DNA from: VGTK01 sp046327915
GTDB lineage: Bacteria; Desulfobacterota; Binatia; UBA12015
Length of the DNA stretch: 64,000 bases
Assembly (NCBI GenBank): GCA_046327915.1
Contig: JAXLXO010000007.1
Location: forward strand, 148,823 to 212,822
Reading direction: 5' to 3'
How positions within the stretch are numbered: position 1 is the stretch's first letter; each line of letters begins with the position of its first letter. This document shows positions 33,755-43,185 of the stretch, piece by piece. Under the pieces are notes generated by a model. The model was given only the letters and a program-made list of their open reading frames with translations. It did no database searches and was not told the DNA's origin. A program made the translations under genes and the position numbers.

Positions 33755-35157
33755 GCACGGCGGACTCGTCGAGCCGCATCCTGATCGTCGACGACGAAGC
33801 CGCGGTGCGCTTCGGGATGCGCGAGTTCCTGCGCGCGAAAGGCTACACCGTGGACGAGGCCGGCGACTGCGCCGCCGCCGAGGAAGCGTTCCGGAACACG
33901 CCGCCCGACGCGGTGGTGCTCGATCACCATCTGCCCGACGGCACCGCGCTCGAGCTGTTGCCGCGGCTCCGGCGCATCGACGCCACGATCCCGGTGGCGG
34001 TGCTGACCGGACACGGCTCCATCGACCTCGCGGTCGAGGCGATCAAGCAGGGCGCCGAGCACTTCCTCACCAAGCCCGTCGAGCTGCCGGCGCTGCTCGT
34101 GATCCTGGAGCGGATGGTGGAGCGGCGACGCAGCGAGAGCCGCCGCCTCGTGGAGGCCGTCCGCGGCCGGAAGACACAGCGCGACCCCTTCCTCGGCAGC
34201 AGCGCCGCGATCCGCATGCTCGCCGAGGACGCGCGCCGGATCGCCGACAGCGACCGTCCGGTGCTGATCCAGGGCGAGACCGGGTCGGGGAAGGGTGTCC
34301 TCGCGCGCTGGCTGCACGACAACGGTCCACGGGCGAGCGAGCCGTTCGTCGACCTGAACTGCGCCGGGCTCGCGAGCGAGCTGGTCGAGAGCGAGCTGTT
34401 CGGACACGAGCGCGGCGCCTTCACCGGAGCGGTCGGCAACAAGCCCGGACTGCTCGAGCTCGCGCACCGCGGCACCGTGTTCCTCGACGAGATCGGCGAC
34501 CTCGGGCTGCAGGTGCAGCCGCGGCTGCTGAAGGTCCTCGAGGAGAGCCGCTTCCGTCGTGTGGGCAGCGTGCGCGACCGCCAGGTGAACATCCGCCTGC
34601 TGAGCGCGACGCACCAGGATCTCGCCACCGCCGCGCGCGAAGGGCGCTTCCGGAGCGATCTCTTCTACCGCATCAACACGATCACGCTCTGGGTTCCGGC
34701 GCTGCGCGACCGCCTCGAGGACCTGCCGATCATCGCGCGCACGCTGCTCGACCGCATCGGCGCCGAGATGGGCCACCGCGGCCAGGAGCTCGCCCCGGAC
34801 GCGCTCGACGCGCTGGCGCAGTACCCGTGGCCGGGGAACGTCCGCGAGCTGCGCAACGTGCTCGAGCGCGCGGTGCTTCTGAGCCGCGGCGACCGCATCG
34901 GACGTGCTGATCTGCGCTTCGAGTCGGGTCCGGTTGCACCGTCCACAGCGACGCCCCCGACCGCCGCACCGAGCGACGGCGCCGAGCCCGGCCACGACCT
35001 CCGGCTCACGCTCGACGAGGTCGAGCGGCGGCACATCGAGGCGGTTCTGCGCGACGAGCGCGGCCACGTGGCGCGCGCCGCCGTCCGCCTCGGCATTCCG
35101 CGCAGCTCGCTCTACCAGAAGATCGCGAAGCTCGGGCTCAACGTCCCGAAGGGCTGA
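33751..35157 (+). CDS. Sigma54-dependent response regulator (NtrC family)
   Basis: 468 aa. Receiver residues about 10-125 with ILIVDDE, phospho-acceptor Asp in VVLDHHLPDG, Thr in LTGHG and Lys in TKPVEL. AAA+ domain about 150-385 with Walker A GETGSGKG, the sigma54-contact loop GAFTGA intact, Walker B TVFLDEIGDL and the sensor II region WPGNVRELRNV. A Pro/Ala/Thr linker precedes a Fis-type HTH (ARAAVRLGIPRSSLYQKIAKLG). It should activate sigma54 promoters when phosphorylated by the upstream NtrB-like kinase. A candidate target promoter and palindrome lie just downstream (35178-35282). Confidence 0.93.
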   Translation: MSTADSSSRILIVDDEAAVRFGMREFLRAKGYTVDEAGDCAAAEEAFRNTPPDAVVLDHHLPDGTALELLPRLRRIDATIPVAVLTGHGSIDLAVEAIKQGAEHFLTKPVELPALLVILERMVERRRSESRRLVEAVRGRKTQRDPFLGSSAAIRMLAEDARRIADSDRPVLIQGETGSGKGVLARWLHDNGPRASEPFVDLNCAGLASELVESELFGHERGAFTGAVGNKPGLLELAHRGTVFLDEIGDLGLQVQPRLLKVLEESRFRRVGSVRDRQVNIRLLSATHQDLATAAREGRFRSDLFYRINTITLWVPALRDRLEDLPIIARTLLDRIGAEMGHRGQELAPDALDALAQYPWPGNVRELRNVLERAVLLSRGDRIGRADLRFESGPVAPSTATPPTAAPSDGAEPGHDLRLTLDEVERRHIEAVLRDERGHVARAAVRLGIPRSSLYQKIAKLGLNVPKG

Positions 35158-35177
35158 GCGCGGTCGGACCGTCCGGG

Positions 35178-35192
35178 ATCTGGAATCCAGAT
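35178..35192. promoter_or_regulatory. Palindrome, candidate activator-binding site (UAS)
   Basis: Perfect 15-base palindrome ATCTGGA-A-TCCAGAT. Its centre is about 108 bases upstream of the expected start site of the sigma54-type promoter at 35267, the usual distance for an enhancer bound by NtrC-type proteins. A second, looser dyad GGCCCG-N11-CGGGCC lies between them. Confidence 0.5.
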
Positions 35193-35266
35193 GCGGGAAC
35201 CTCTGGCCCGCATCGGAAGATCGGGCCGGGACCCTTGTCCTGACGGGCTCTCCGCTCTCCCGCCGG

Positions 35267-35282
35267 TGGCACGAACGGTGCT
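35267..35282 (+). promoter_or_regulatory. Sigma54 (-24/-12) promoter
   Basis: TGGCACG-AACG-GTGCT matches the consensus TGGCACG-N4-TTGCW except for one base in the -12 block; the essential GG and GC are spaced correctly. Predicted transcription start is about 35293, only two bases before the GTG of the receiver gene, so the message may be leaderless. Two sigma54 activators are encoded on either side. Confidence 0.65.
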
Positions 35283-35294
35283 GTTTCGAGGGTC

Positions 35295-35702
35295 GTGGCC
35301 AATGGAGATCGAGAGGGTGAGGAGCGGACCGCGGAGCGGATTCTCCTGGTCGACGACGAGGAGTCCGTCCTGTTCGCCATCACCGAATACCTGACGCTGC
35401 GGGGCCACGAGGTGCATCGCGCCTCCGACGTCCAGAGAGCCGCCGAGCTCCTCGCGGCGCACCGCTTCGGCTGCGTGGTGACGGACCTCCACCTGACTCC
35501 GGCACGCGGCGCCGACGGCTTCGAGGTCGCGCGGCTCGCGCGCGACGCGGGCGCCGCACGGGTGGTCCTGCTGACCGCCCACGGAAGCCCCGAGGTCGCA
35601 CGGGACGCGGCCGCGTTCGGCGTCCATCGCGTGATCGCGAAGCCGGTTCTGCTGGCGGACCTCGAGCGCGTGCTGCTCGAGCCCGGGCGGGAGGCGCCAT
35701 GA
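35295..35702 (+). CDS. Stand-alone response regulator receiver
   Basis: 135 aa. Receiver fold only: ILLVDDEESVLF (acidic pair), phospho-acceptor Asp in VVTDLHLTPARG, Thr in LLTAHG and Lys in IAKPVLL; there is no output domain. Such CheY-like proteins act as phosphate shuttles or bind a separate effector. It is coupled by an ATGA overlap to the GAF-domain kinase and followed by a sigma54 activator lacking a receiver, so the pair may be a split NtrC-type regulator. Start GTG 35295 lies at the predicted transcription start; no better in-frame start exists before the first strand. Confidence 0.87.
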   Translation: MANGDREGEERTAERILLVDDEESVLFAITEYLTLRGHEVHRASDVQRAAELLAAHRFGCVVTDLHLTPARGADGFEVARLARDAGAARVVLLTAHGSPEVARDAAAFGVHRVIAKPVLLADLERVLLEPGREAP

Positions 35703-36951
35703 ACGGCGTGGCGACCGCGCTGGACGGGCGCGCCCGCGTCGACGCCGTGCTGGCGAACGTCGGCCACGAGCTGATGCGGACGCTCGCCAGGCCGACGCTG
35801 TTCGAGCGTCTCTGTGCGGTCGCCGCCGAATCGCTGGGCGGCGACGCGAGCTGCACGATGCTCCGCGACGGCCGCACGCGCAGCTTCCTTCCGGTCGCGC
35901 GCAAGGGCGCGGCACAGGACTTCGGACAGATGCTCGACCCCGCGCAGCCGGGCGCCCTCGAGGTGCTCCGCCGGCTGCGCGCGACGAACGTCGTCGAGGT
36001 TCCGCTCGCCGGCACCGGGATCGGCACGAAGCGGCGCAGCTCGCGATGGCTGTGCATCGCGCTGCGGCGCGGCACCCGGCTCGCCGGCATCGTGGTCGTC
36101 GGGCGCTTCATGGGCGTTCCGGCCTTCTCGGCCGACGACGTGTCGATCGCCGAAGGCATCGGACGCCTCGGCTCCATGAGCCTCGAGAACGCGCGCCTGG
36201 TGTCCGAGGTACAGCGCGTCAATCACATCAAGGCAGACTTCGTCGCGACCATGTCGCACGAGCTCCGCACGCCGCTGAACATCATTCTCGGCTACGTGGA
36301 CCTGCTCCTCGAAGGCGACTTCGGACCCCTCGCGGAGGAGCAGCTGTCCGCGCTGAGCCACGTCGACCGCAGCGCTCGTGCGCTCCTCGAGCTGGTGCAG
36401 GAGACCCTCGACCTGAGCCGCCTCGAGCGCGACGCGCTGCCGATCGACCGCAAGGACGTCGTCGTCCGCAGCCTTCTCGCGGCTCTCGAGCGCGACACCG
36501 AACGCCTGCCGCGCGCGGCCGCCGTCGCCGTTCACTGGCAGGTCGACGACGACCTGCCGGCCCTGCGGACCGATCCGGGCAAGCTGCGCATGATCCTCAA
36601 GAACCTGGTCTCGAACGCGCTCAAGTTCACACCCAGCGGCGTCGTGTCGATCGGCGCGCGCAGCTGTGCGGACGGCGTCGAGTTCTCCGTCGCCGACACC
36701 GGCGCCGGCGTCCCGCGCCGGCAGTTCTCGCGCATCTTCGAGCCCTTCACGCAGCTCGGTCGATCGTCGACGCGCGCGCACGGCGGAGTCGGCATGGGTC
36801 TCTACGTCGCCCGGCGGCTCACGGAGCTGCTCGGCGGAACCATTGCGGTCTCGAGCCGGGTCGGTTCGGGCTCGACCTTCCAGGTCTGGATCCCCACGGA
36901 CACGTCCGCGGCGTGCTGCGATCGGACGCCTTTCGAATCGGAGACTCGGCC

Positions 36952-36955
<4 letters not shown>
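35699..36955 (+). CDS. Sensor histidine kinase with GAF-type input domain
   Basis: 418 aa, soluble. Residues about 15-170 form a GAF-like domain (HELMRTLARPTLFERLCAVAAESLGGDASCTML...FSADDVSIAEGIGRLGSMSLENARL). HisKA follows with DFVATMSHELRTPLNIILGYVDLLL (His about 187), then HATPase_c with NLVSNALKFTP, DTGAGVP and GVGMGLYVARRL. The C-terminus contains two adjacent cysteines (AACCDRTP), not typical of the family. It is translationally coupled to the receiver before it and the sigma54 activator after it, which suggests a single phosphorylation unit. Ligand unknown. Confidence 0.9.
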
Positions 36956-37989
<1,034 letters not shown>

Positions 37990-37992
37990 CGC

Positions 37993-39195
37993 TCAGGGAA
38001 TGACGCCGCGCTCCTTGAGCGCGCCGATCTCGTCCCAGTCGCGTCCCAGCTCGAGGAGAATCTCCTCGGTGTGCTGTCCGGCCTCGGGCGCTTCGCGCGC
38101 GGCTTCCCACGGCGTGCCGAGGAAGTCGACCGGGGTCGCGAGCTGCTCGGGCAGGCCCGCGGCCGCGTCGAACGCGACCACGCCGCCGCTCGCGCGCACC
38201 TGCGGGTCGTTCGCGATGTCGTCGCAGGTCTGGACCGGCGACCACCACACACCCTCGCGATCGAAGATCGCGGCCCACTCGTCGAGCGGCCGCTTCGCGA
38301 ACTCCTCCTCGAGCATGCGCACGACCTCGGCGCCGTTCTCGCGTCGCCTGACGATGTCGGCGGTGCGCGGATCGGTCTGCAGGTCCGGCCGGGCGATGGC
38401 GCGGCAGACGTCGGGCCAGTGCCGGTCCGCCTCGAGTCCGATCAGCCAGAACCAGCGACCGCAGCCGGCGCGGTAGCTGTTGGCGATCGGATTCGGCGAC
38501 TCGCGGCGCGTGCCGGGCGGTGCGACGTAGCCGAAGCGCAGTCGCGTCGCGACGTCCCAGCCGACGACGTACATGCCGGCGCGCAGCAGCGACGTCACGA
38601 CGTGTTGACCCTTGCCGGTGCGTCCACGCGCCACGAGGGCCGCACAGATCGCGCTCGCGGCGGTGATCGCGGTAGTGTGGTCGCCCATGCCGCCACGCTG
38701 CACCGGCGGCTCGTGCCCGTCGGGCGTCAGCATCGCGGCGACGCCACCCCGCGACCAGAAGGCGCCGATGTCGTAGGCCGGACGGTCGCGGTCGGGGCCG
38801 GTGACGCCGTAGCCGGTCACCGAGCAGTAGACGAGCTCGGGATGCTCGCGGGACAGCGTCTCGTAGTCGAGGCCGAGCTTCTCGAGCGCACCGGGACGGA
38901 GGTTCGAGACGAAGACGTCCGCGGCCGCGATCAGCTCGCGCGCGATCGCACGCGCCTCCTCGTGCTTCAGGTCGAGCACCACGGAGCGCTTGCCGCGGTT
39001 GTCGAGCTCGAACGGCGGATTGAACGGCACGTCGATGCCGACCGCCGACATGAAGATGCCGCGGAACGGATCGCCGCGCGGCGGCTCGATCTTCACCACC
39101 GACGCGCCCCAGTCCGACAGGATTCCCGCCGTGGCCGGGCCCGCGACCCAGAAGCCCAGCTCCACGACCTTCGTGCCCTCGAGCGGTCCCGGCAT
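37993..39195 (-). CDS. CaiB/BaiF-family CoA-transferase
   Basis: 400 aa. Class III CoA-transferase that moves CoA between carboxylic acids through an aspartyl intermediate. Motifs: EGTKVVELGFWVAGPATAGILSDWGA (CoA site) at the N-terminus, NRGKRSVVLDLK, SNLRPGALEKLGLDY, and YCSVTGYGVTGPDRDRPAYD with the nucleophilic Asp near residue 165, then GMGDHTTA. An ordinary length for the family. Substrate cannot be deduced; with an acyl-CoA dehydrogenase elsewhere in the window it fits degradation of an unusual acid. ATG 39195 chosen at the start of homology. Confidence 0.88.
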   Translation of the reverse strand: MPGPLEGTKVVELGFWVAGPATAGILSDWGASVVKIEPPRGDPFRGIFMSAVGIDVPFNPPFELDNRGKRSVVLDLKHEEARAIARELIAAADVFVSNLRPGALEKLGLDYETLSREHPELVYCSVTGYGVTGPDRDRPAYDIGAFWSRGGVAAMLTPDGHEPPVQRGGMGDHTTAITAASAICAALVARGRTGKGQHVVTSLLRAGMYVVGWDVATRLRFGYVAPPGTRRESPNPIANSYRAGCGRWFWLIGLEADRHWPDVCRAIARPDLQTDPRTADIVRRRENGAEVVRMLEEEFAKRPLDEWAAIFDREGVWWSPVQTCDDIANDPQVRASGGVVAFDAAAGLPEQLATPVDFLGTPWEAAREAPEAGQHTEEILLELGRDWDEIGALKERGVIP

Positions 39196-39283
39196 GCGCG
39201 AGCCATGCCGCGCGACGCGGTGGCGGTCAACCGGGACGGCGTACCTTGCATGGCCCGATCGTCGGGTGTTCACTCAGGCCGCC

Positions 39284-40579
39284 GTGTTCAACGAGTTGCC
39301 CGAAACGACCGTCGACCAGAGCCAGAAGCGCACGTCGATCGCGACCATCGAAGAGGCGATCGCCGAGTACAAGGCGGGCCGGATGGTCATCGTCATGGAC
39401 GACGAGGATCGCGAGAACGAGGGCGACCTCTGCATGGCCGCCGAGAAGGTCACGCCCGAGGCGATCAACTTCATGGCGACCGAGGGCCGCGGCCTGATCT
39501 GCCTGCCGCTCACCGAGCAGAAGCTGCACGAGCTCGGGCTGCCGATGATGGTCTCGGAGAACACGGCGCCGCTGGGCACGGCGTTCACGGTGTCGATCGA
39601 CGCGCGGCACGGCGTCGGACCGGGCATCTCCGCGCGCGATCGCGCGAAGACGATCCTCACCGTGGTCGCCGACGGCGCCGCACCGAGCGACATCCGGACC
39701 CCGGGCCACATCTTCCCGCTGCGCGCGCGCGACGGCGGCGTGCTCGTCCGCACCGGACAGACCGAGGCCGCGGTCGACCTCGCCCGCCTCGCCGGCCTGA
39801 AGCCGGCCGGCGTGATCTGCGAGATCATGAAGTCGGACGGCACGATGGCGCGCCTCGCCGACCTGAAGCGCTTCGCGGCGCGCTTCGATCTGAAGCTGGT
39901 GACGATCGCCGATCTGATCCAGTACCGGCTGCAGCACGACTCGCTCGTGCACCGCGTCGCCGAGGCACCGATCACCAGCCGCTACGGCGGCGAGTTCCGC
40001 GCCTGCGTCTACCGCAGCGACGTCGACGGCGGCGAGCACCTGGCGCTGGTGAAGGGTGACCTCCGCCCGGACGAGCCCACGCTGGTGCGCGCGCACGCGG
40101 AGTATCTGCCGGGCGACGTGTTCGCCTTCGTCAAACGCAACACCGGCGAGCTGCTCCACCGCGCGATGCAGATCATCGCCGAGGCGGGCAAGGGCGTCGT
40201 GCTGTACCTCAAGCGCGAGCAGGGCACCGAGATGTTCGAGCCGCGCGGCGACACCGGCGGCGCCGACGAGAACCCCGACGCGGCCAAGCCGAGCACCATG
40301 TCGAGCGGACGCCTCAAGGAGTTCCGCGAATACGGCATCGGGGCGCAGATCCTGCGCGATCTCGGCGTCGGCAAGATCCGCCTGATCAGCAACTACAGTC
40401 GCCGTCTGGTGAGCCTGCCGGGCTTCGGTCTCGAGGTCGTCGAGACGGTCCCGCTCGACGTGACGCCGAGCGCGTCGGACGAGGCGCCTGCCTCAGGGCG
40501 TCCGGCCGGAGCGGCCGCCACGGGAGCCGCGCGCCGCCGCGGCGCGGCGGGCGCGAAGCGCTCCACCGCGCGCTCCTGA
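39284..40579 (+). CDS. ribBX: RibBX: 3,4-dihydroxy-2-butanone-4-phosphate synthase fused to a degenerate RibA-like domain
   Basis: About 431 aa. The N-terminal half is a complete DHBP synthase: MDDEDRENEGDL metal-site motif, RTPGHIFPL and GVICEIMKSDGTMAR, converting ribulose-5-phosphate for riboflavin. The C-terminal half aligns with GTP cyclohydrolase II but lacks its zinc cysteines: VHSECLTGD...CDCG of RibA reads AHAEYLPGD...KRNTG here. RibBX proteins of this kind are known in Proteobacteria and their X domain has no cyclohydrolase activity, so a separate RibA must exist elsewhere. Start uncertain: GTG 39284 used, GTG 39266 and TTG 39293 possible. No FMN riboswitch seen upstream. Confidence 0.85.
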   Translation: MFNELPETTVDQSQKRTSIATIEEAIAEYKAGRMVIVMDDEDRENEGDLCMAAEKVTPEAINFMATEGRGLICLPLTEQKLHELGLPMMVSENTAPLGTAFTVSIDARHGVGPGISARDRAKTILTVVADGAAPSDIRTPGHIFPLRARDGGVLVRTGQTEAAVDLARLAGLKPAGVICEIMKSDGTMARLADLKRFAARFDLKLVTIADLIQYRLQHDSLVHRVAEAPITSRYGGEFRACVYRSDVDGGEHLALVKGDLRPDEPTLVRAHAEYLPGDVFAFVKRNTGELLHRAMQIIAEAGKGVVLYLKREQGTEMFEPRGDTGGADENPDAAKPSTMSSGRLKEFREYGIGAQILRDLGVGKIRLISNYSRRLVSLPGFGLEVVETVPLDVTPSASDEAPASGRPAGAAATGAARRRGAAGAKRSTARS

Positions 40580-40591
40580 GCGCTTCGCTCA
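40577..40591. terminator. Short hairpin formed by two convergent stop codons
   Basis: TGAGCG-CTT-CGCTCA: the TGA of ribBX and the minus-strand stop of the lipid A deacylase gene form the outer ends of a six-base-pair stem. No T-tract. Candidate bidirectional terminator. Confidence 0.4.
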
Positions 40592-41176
40592 GCGCTTCGG
40601 GAACCAGTCGAAGCCGAGCATCACGAACTGCGTGTTGAGCCCCGGATTGGGCTGCTCGATGCCGGCGTTCGAGATGTGGCGGATGCGCCACGAGAAGCTC
40701 ATCGCGAGCTGATCGGTCAGGAAGAGCTCGATGCCCGCACCACCGAACGACGCGAATTCGAAGGGTCCGCTGAGCTCGTAGCCGCCGAGGCCGGTGTACA
40801 TCACGCCGGTGCCCGCGATCAGATACGGCACCACCTGCTGGCCCTGGTCGTACTCGAGCTTGAGACCGATCGGCGTGATGCCGAACTCGATGGCGTTCTG
40901 CTTGGGCGACGTCACGCCCGCGACCCACGGCTCGAGGAACCACTTCAGGTTCAGGTTCACGCTGTGCAGCGGCTCGTCGATGACGTCCGGGAAGAGCCAC
41001 GCGAAGCGCGCGTACAGCGGGATGACCTCGATGCCGTGCTCGTCCGAGAAGCCGTAGGCGGTGGTGACGGCGATCTCCTGGAGCCCGTTGCGGTCCTCCG
41101 CGGCCGCGGGAGGCGGAACCGAGAGTGCGAGTCCAACGACGAAGGCGAGAAGGGTCGGGCGCAACGAGCGGAGCAT
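40589..41176 (-). CDS. pagL: Lipid A 3-O-deacylase (PagL-type outer-membrane protein)
   Basis: 195 aa. A signal peptide (residues about 1-25, ending PAAA) precedes an eight-strand beta-barrel pattern with alternating hydrophobic residues. The PagL signature FSWRIRHISNAGIEQPNPG near residues 155-175 gives the catalytic His and Ser; the barrel ends in aromatic FDWFPKR. It would remove the 3-position acyl chain from lipid A in the outer membrane. ATG 41176. It diverges from dsbD with only 26 bases between start codons, so promoters must overlap coding sequence. Confidence 0.82.
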   Translation of the reverse strand: MLRSLRPTLLAFVVGLALSVPPPAAAEDRNGLQEIAVTTAYGFSDEHGIEVIPLYARFAWLFPDVIDEPLHSVNLNLKWFLEPWVAGVTSPKQNAIEFGITPIGLKLEYDQGQQVVPYLIAGTGVMYTGLGGYELSGPFEFASFGGAGIELFLTDQLAMSFSWRIRHISNAGIEQPNPGLNTQFVMLGFDWFPKR

Positions 41177-41202
41177 CTGTGCTATCCTTTCGGGCTGATC
41201 CG

Positions 41203-43185
41203 ATGCGACGGTCGCACCTATCCCGGCCCTTCCACCCGCGCAACGCACCGACCCGCCTCCGGGCCGTCGTCCGCTGCGCCGGCATGTTCGGCGCGGCACT
41301 CGCCGCCTGCGCCATCTTCCTCGTTTCCGGCGCGAGCGCGAGCGGTGTGGTCGACCTCGCCGGCCGGATCGACCCGGCCGGCGAAGGCTCGTCGCGCGTG
41401 GTCGCGACGGTCACGGTGAAGTCCGGGTTCCACGTCAACGCGCACCGTCCGAACGAGGAGTTCCTGATCCCGACCGCGCTGACGCTGCAGTCCGCCGGGA
41501 TCACCTTCGACGAGCCGGCGTATCCCGAGCCGCAGTCGAAGACCTTCTCGTTCAACGGCGACAAGCCGCTGCTCGTCCTCGACGGCACGTTCGACATCAC
41601 GGCCGTGGCGCGCCCCGTTCCCACCGGCCCGGTGGAGCTCGTGCTGCGCTACCAGGCATGTGACGACGAGCGCTGCCTGCCGCCGGCCACCGCGCGCGCC
41701 ACCGTGCGCATCGACGAGTCGGCGGCGGCCGGACCCGGCAGCGCGGGCGGCGGGGACACCGGCTTCGAGATCGCGCGCGACCCGAACGCGTCGCTGCTGA
41801 CGCGCTGGCTCAACGGTGCGAGCCTGCCGACGGCGCTGCTGGTCACGCTGGTCCTCGGCCTCACGCTGAACCTCACGCCCTGCGTCTACCCGCTGGTGTC
41901 GGTCACGATCGGCTACTTCGGCAGCCAGACGAACGAGCGCGGGACGAGCGCCTTGCCGCTCGCCTGCGCCTACGTCCTCGGCATCACGCTGACCTTCGCC
42001 GCACTCGGCGTCAGCGCCGCGCTGTTCGGAGGACTCTTCGGAGCGCCGCTTCAGCACCCTGCCGTCCTGATCGGGCTCGCGGCCATCATGACGGTCCTCG
42101 CCGGCGCGAGCTTCGGGCTCTACGAGATCCGCGCGCCGTCGGCGCTGGTGAACCGGGTCGGTGGCGCGTCGACGGGTGTCGGCGGAGCGCTGCTGATGGG
42201 TCTCACCATGGGCGTGGTCGCGGCGCCGTGCATCGGACCCGTGATCCTCGGCCTGCTGGTCTACGTCGGCACGCAGCGCGACGCGGTGCTCGGCTTCGTG
42301 CTGTTCTTCGCGCTCGGGCTCGGGATGGGCTTGCCGTACATCCTGCTGGCGTCGGCGGCGGGCGCGATCCGCCGGCTGCCGCGGTCGGGCGAGTGGCTGT
42401 CGTGGGTGAACAGGCTGTTCGGCACGCTGCTGCTCGGCATGGCGCTCTACTTCCTCTCGCCGCTGCTGGACGAAGGGGTGCTGCGGGTCGCGGTGCCGCT
42501 CTACCTGGCAGCCGCCGGACTCTACCTCGGCTTCCTCGAGCGCTCGGCGCGCAGCATGCGCTGGTTCGCGCTCGGACGCCGGGCCTTCGGGGCGGTCGTG
42601 GTGCTGCTCGCGGTCTGGGTCGCCCTGCCGAGCGCGCAGGCGCGCGAGGGCATCCGCTGGCAGCCACTGACGCCCGACGGTCTGGCGCAGGCGCGCCGCA
42701 CCGGCCGCCCGACGATCGTCGAGTTCGGCGCGGACTGGTGCCTGCCCTGCGTCGAGATGAAGCGCACGACGTTCGTCGATCCGGAGGTCGCGCGCGAGGC
42801 GGAGCGCTTCGCGACGTTCATGGCGGACGTCACCGAGTCGAGCCCGCGCAACGACGCGCTGCTCGCGCAGTTCCGCGTCGTGGGCGTGCCGACGATCATC
42901 TTCTACGGCGCGGGCGGCGCCGAGGTGGACCGGCTCGTCGGCTACGTCGATGCCGGCAAGTTCCTGCGCGTGATGCGCGGTGTGCGCGGCGGCGCCGACG
43001 CTCCGAAGCGGCCGGATGCGGACGCGCCGAGCCTAACCCGACTCCGGGAAGAGCGTCGGGACGTAGTACCCGCGAACGCCGCCCCAGCTGCCGCGGACCA
43101 TGTACGTGCACAGCGAGTGGATCTCGAGCTTGTAGTTGACGAGCAGCTCCCGCACCAGGTCGTCGCAGCGCGCGGGGACCAGTAG
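41203..43185 (+). CDS. dsbD: Thiol:disulfide interchange protein DsbD
   Basis: About 660 aa. All three modules are present: periplasmic N-domain with YQACDDERCLPP (two Cys about residues 150 and 155), a membrane core of eight helices with LTPCVYPL and VAAPCIGP, and a C-terminal thioredoxin domain with FGADWCLPCVEMK. It carries electrons from cytoplasmic thioredoxin to periplasmic DsbC/CcmG-type proteins. The last 50 residues (after the thioredoxin fold) are odd, Arg/Ala-rich, and lie antisense to the end of the convergent GNAT gene for 153 bases; a stop may have been lost or misread. Start ATG 41203; ATG 41284 is also possible. Confidence 0.87.
   Translation: MRRSHLSRPFHPRNAPTRLRAVVRCAGMFGAALAACAIFLVSGASASGVVDLAGRIDPAGEGSSRVVATVTVKSGFHVNAHRPNEEFLIPTALTLQSAGITFDEPAYPEPQSKTFSFNGDKPLLVLDGTFDITAVARPVPTGPVELVLRYQACDDERCLPPATARATVRIDESAAAGPGSAGGGDTGFEIARDPNASLLTRWLNGASLPTALLVTLVLGLTLNLTPCVYPLVSVTIGYFGSQTNERGTSALPLACAYVLGITLTFAALGVSAALFGGLFGAPLQHPAVLIGLAAIMTVLAGASFGLYEIRAPSALVNRVGGASTGVGGALLMGLTMGVVAAPCIGPVILGLLVYVGTQRDAVLGFVLFFALGLGMGLPYILLASAAGAIRRLPRSGEWLSWVNRLFGTLLLGMALYFLSPLLDEGVLRVAVPLYLAAAGLYLGFLERSARSMRWFALGRRAFGAVVVLLAVWVALPSAQAREGIRWQPLTPDGLAQARRTGRPTIVEFGADWCLPCVEMKRTTFVDPEVAREAERFATFMADVTESSPRNDALLAQFRVVGVPTIIFYGAGGAEVDRLVGYVDAGKFLRVMRGVRGGADAPKRPDADAPSLTRLREERRDVVPANAAPAAADHVRAQRVDLELVVDEQLPHQVVAARGDQ

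Noticed and set aside
39196..39283. FMN riboswitch before the riboflavin gene
   Set aside because: The gap is only 88 bases and lacks the RFN-element conserved blocks.
38071..40059. 662-codon plus-strand frame across the CoA-transferase and ribBX
   Set aside because: Composition is that of an antisense or off-frame shadow; the two genes there have clear motifs in other frames.
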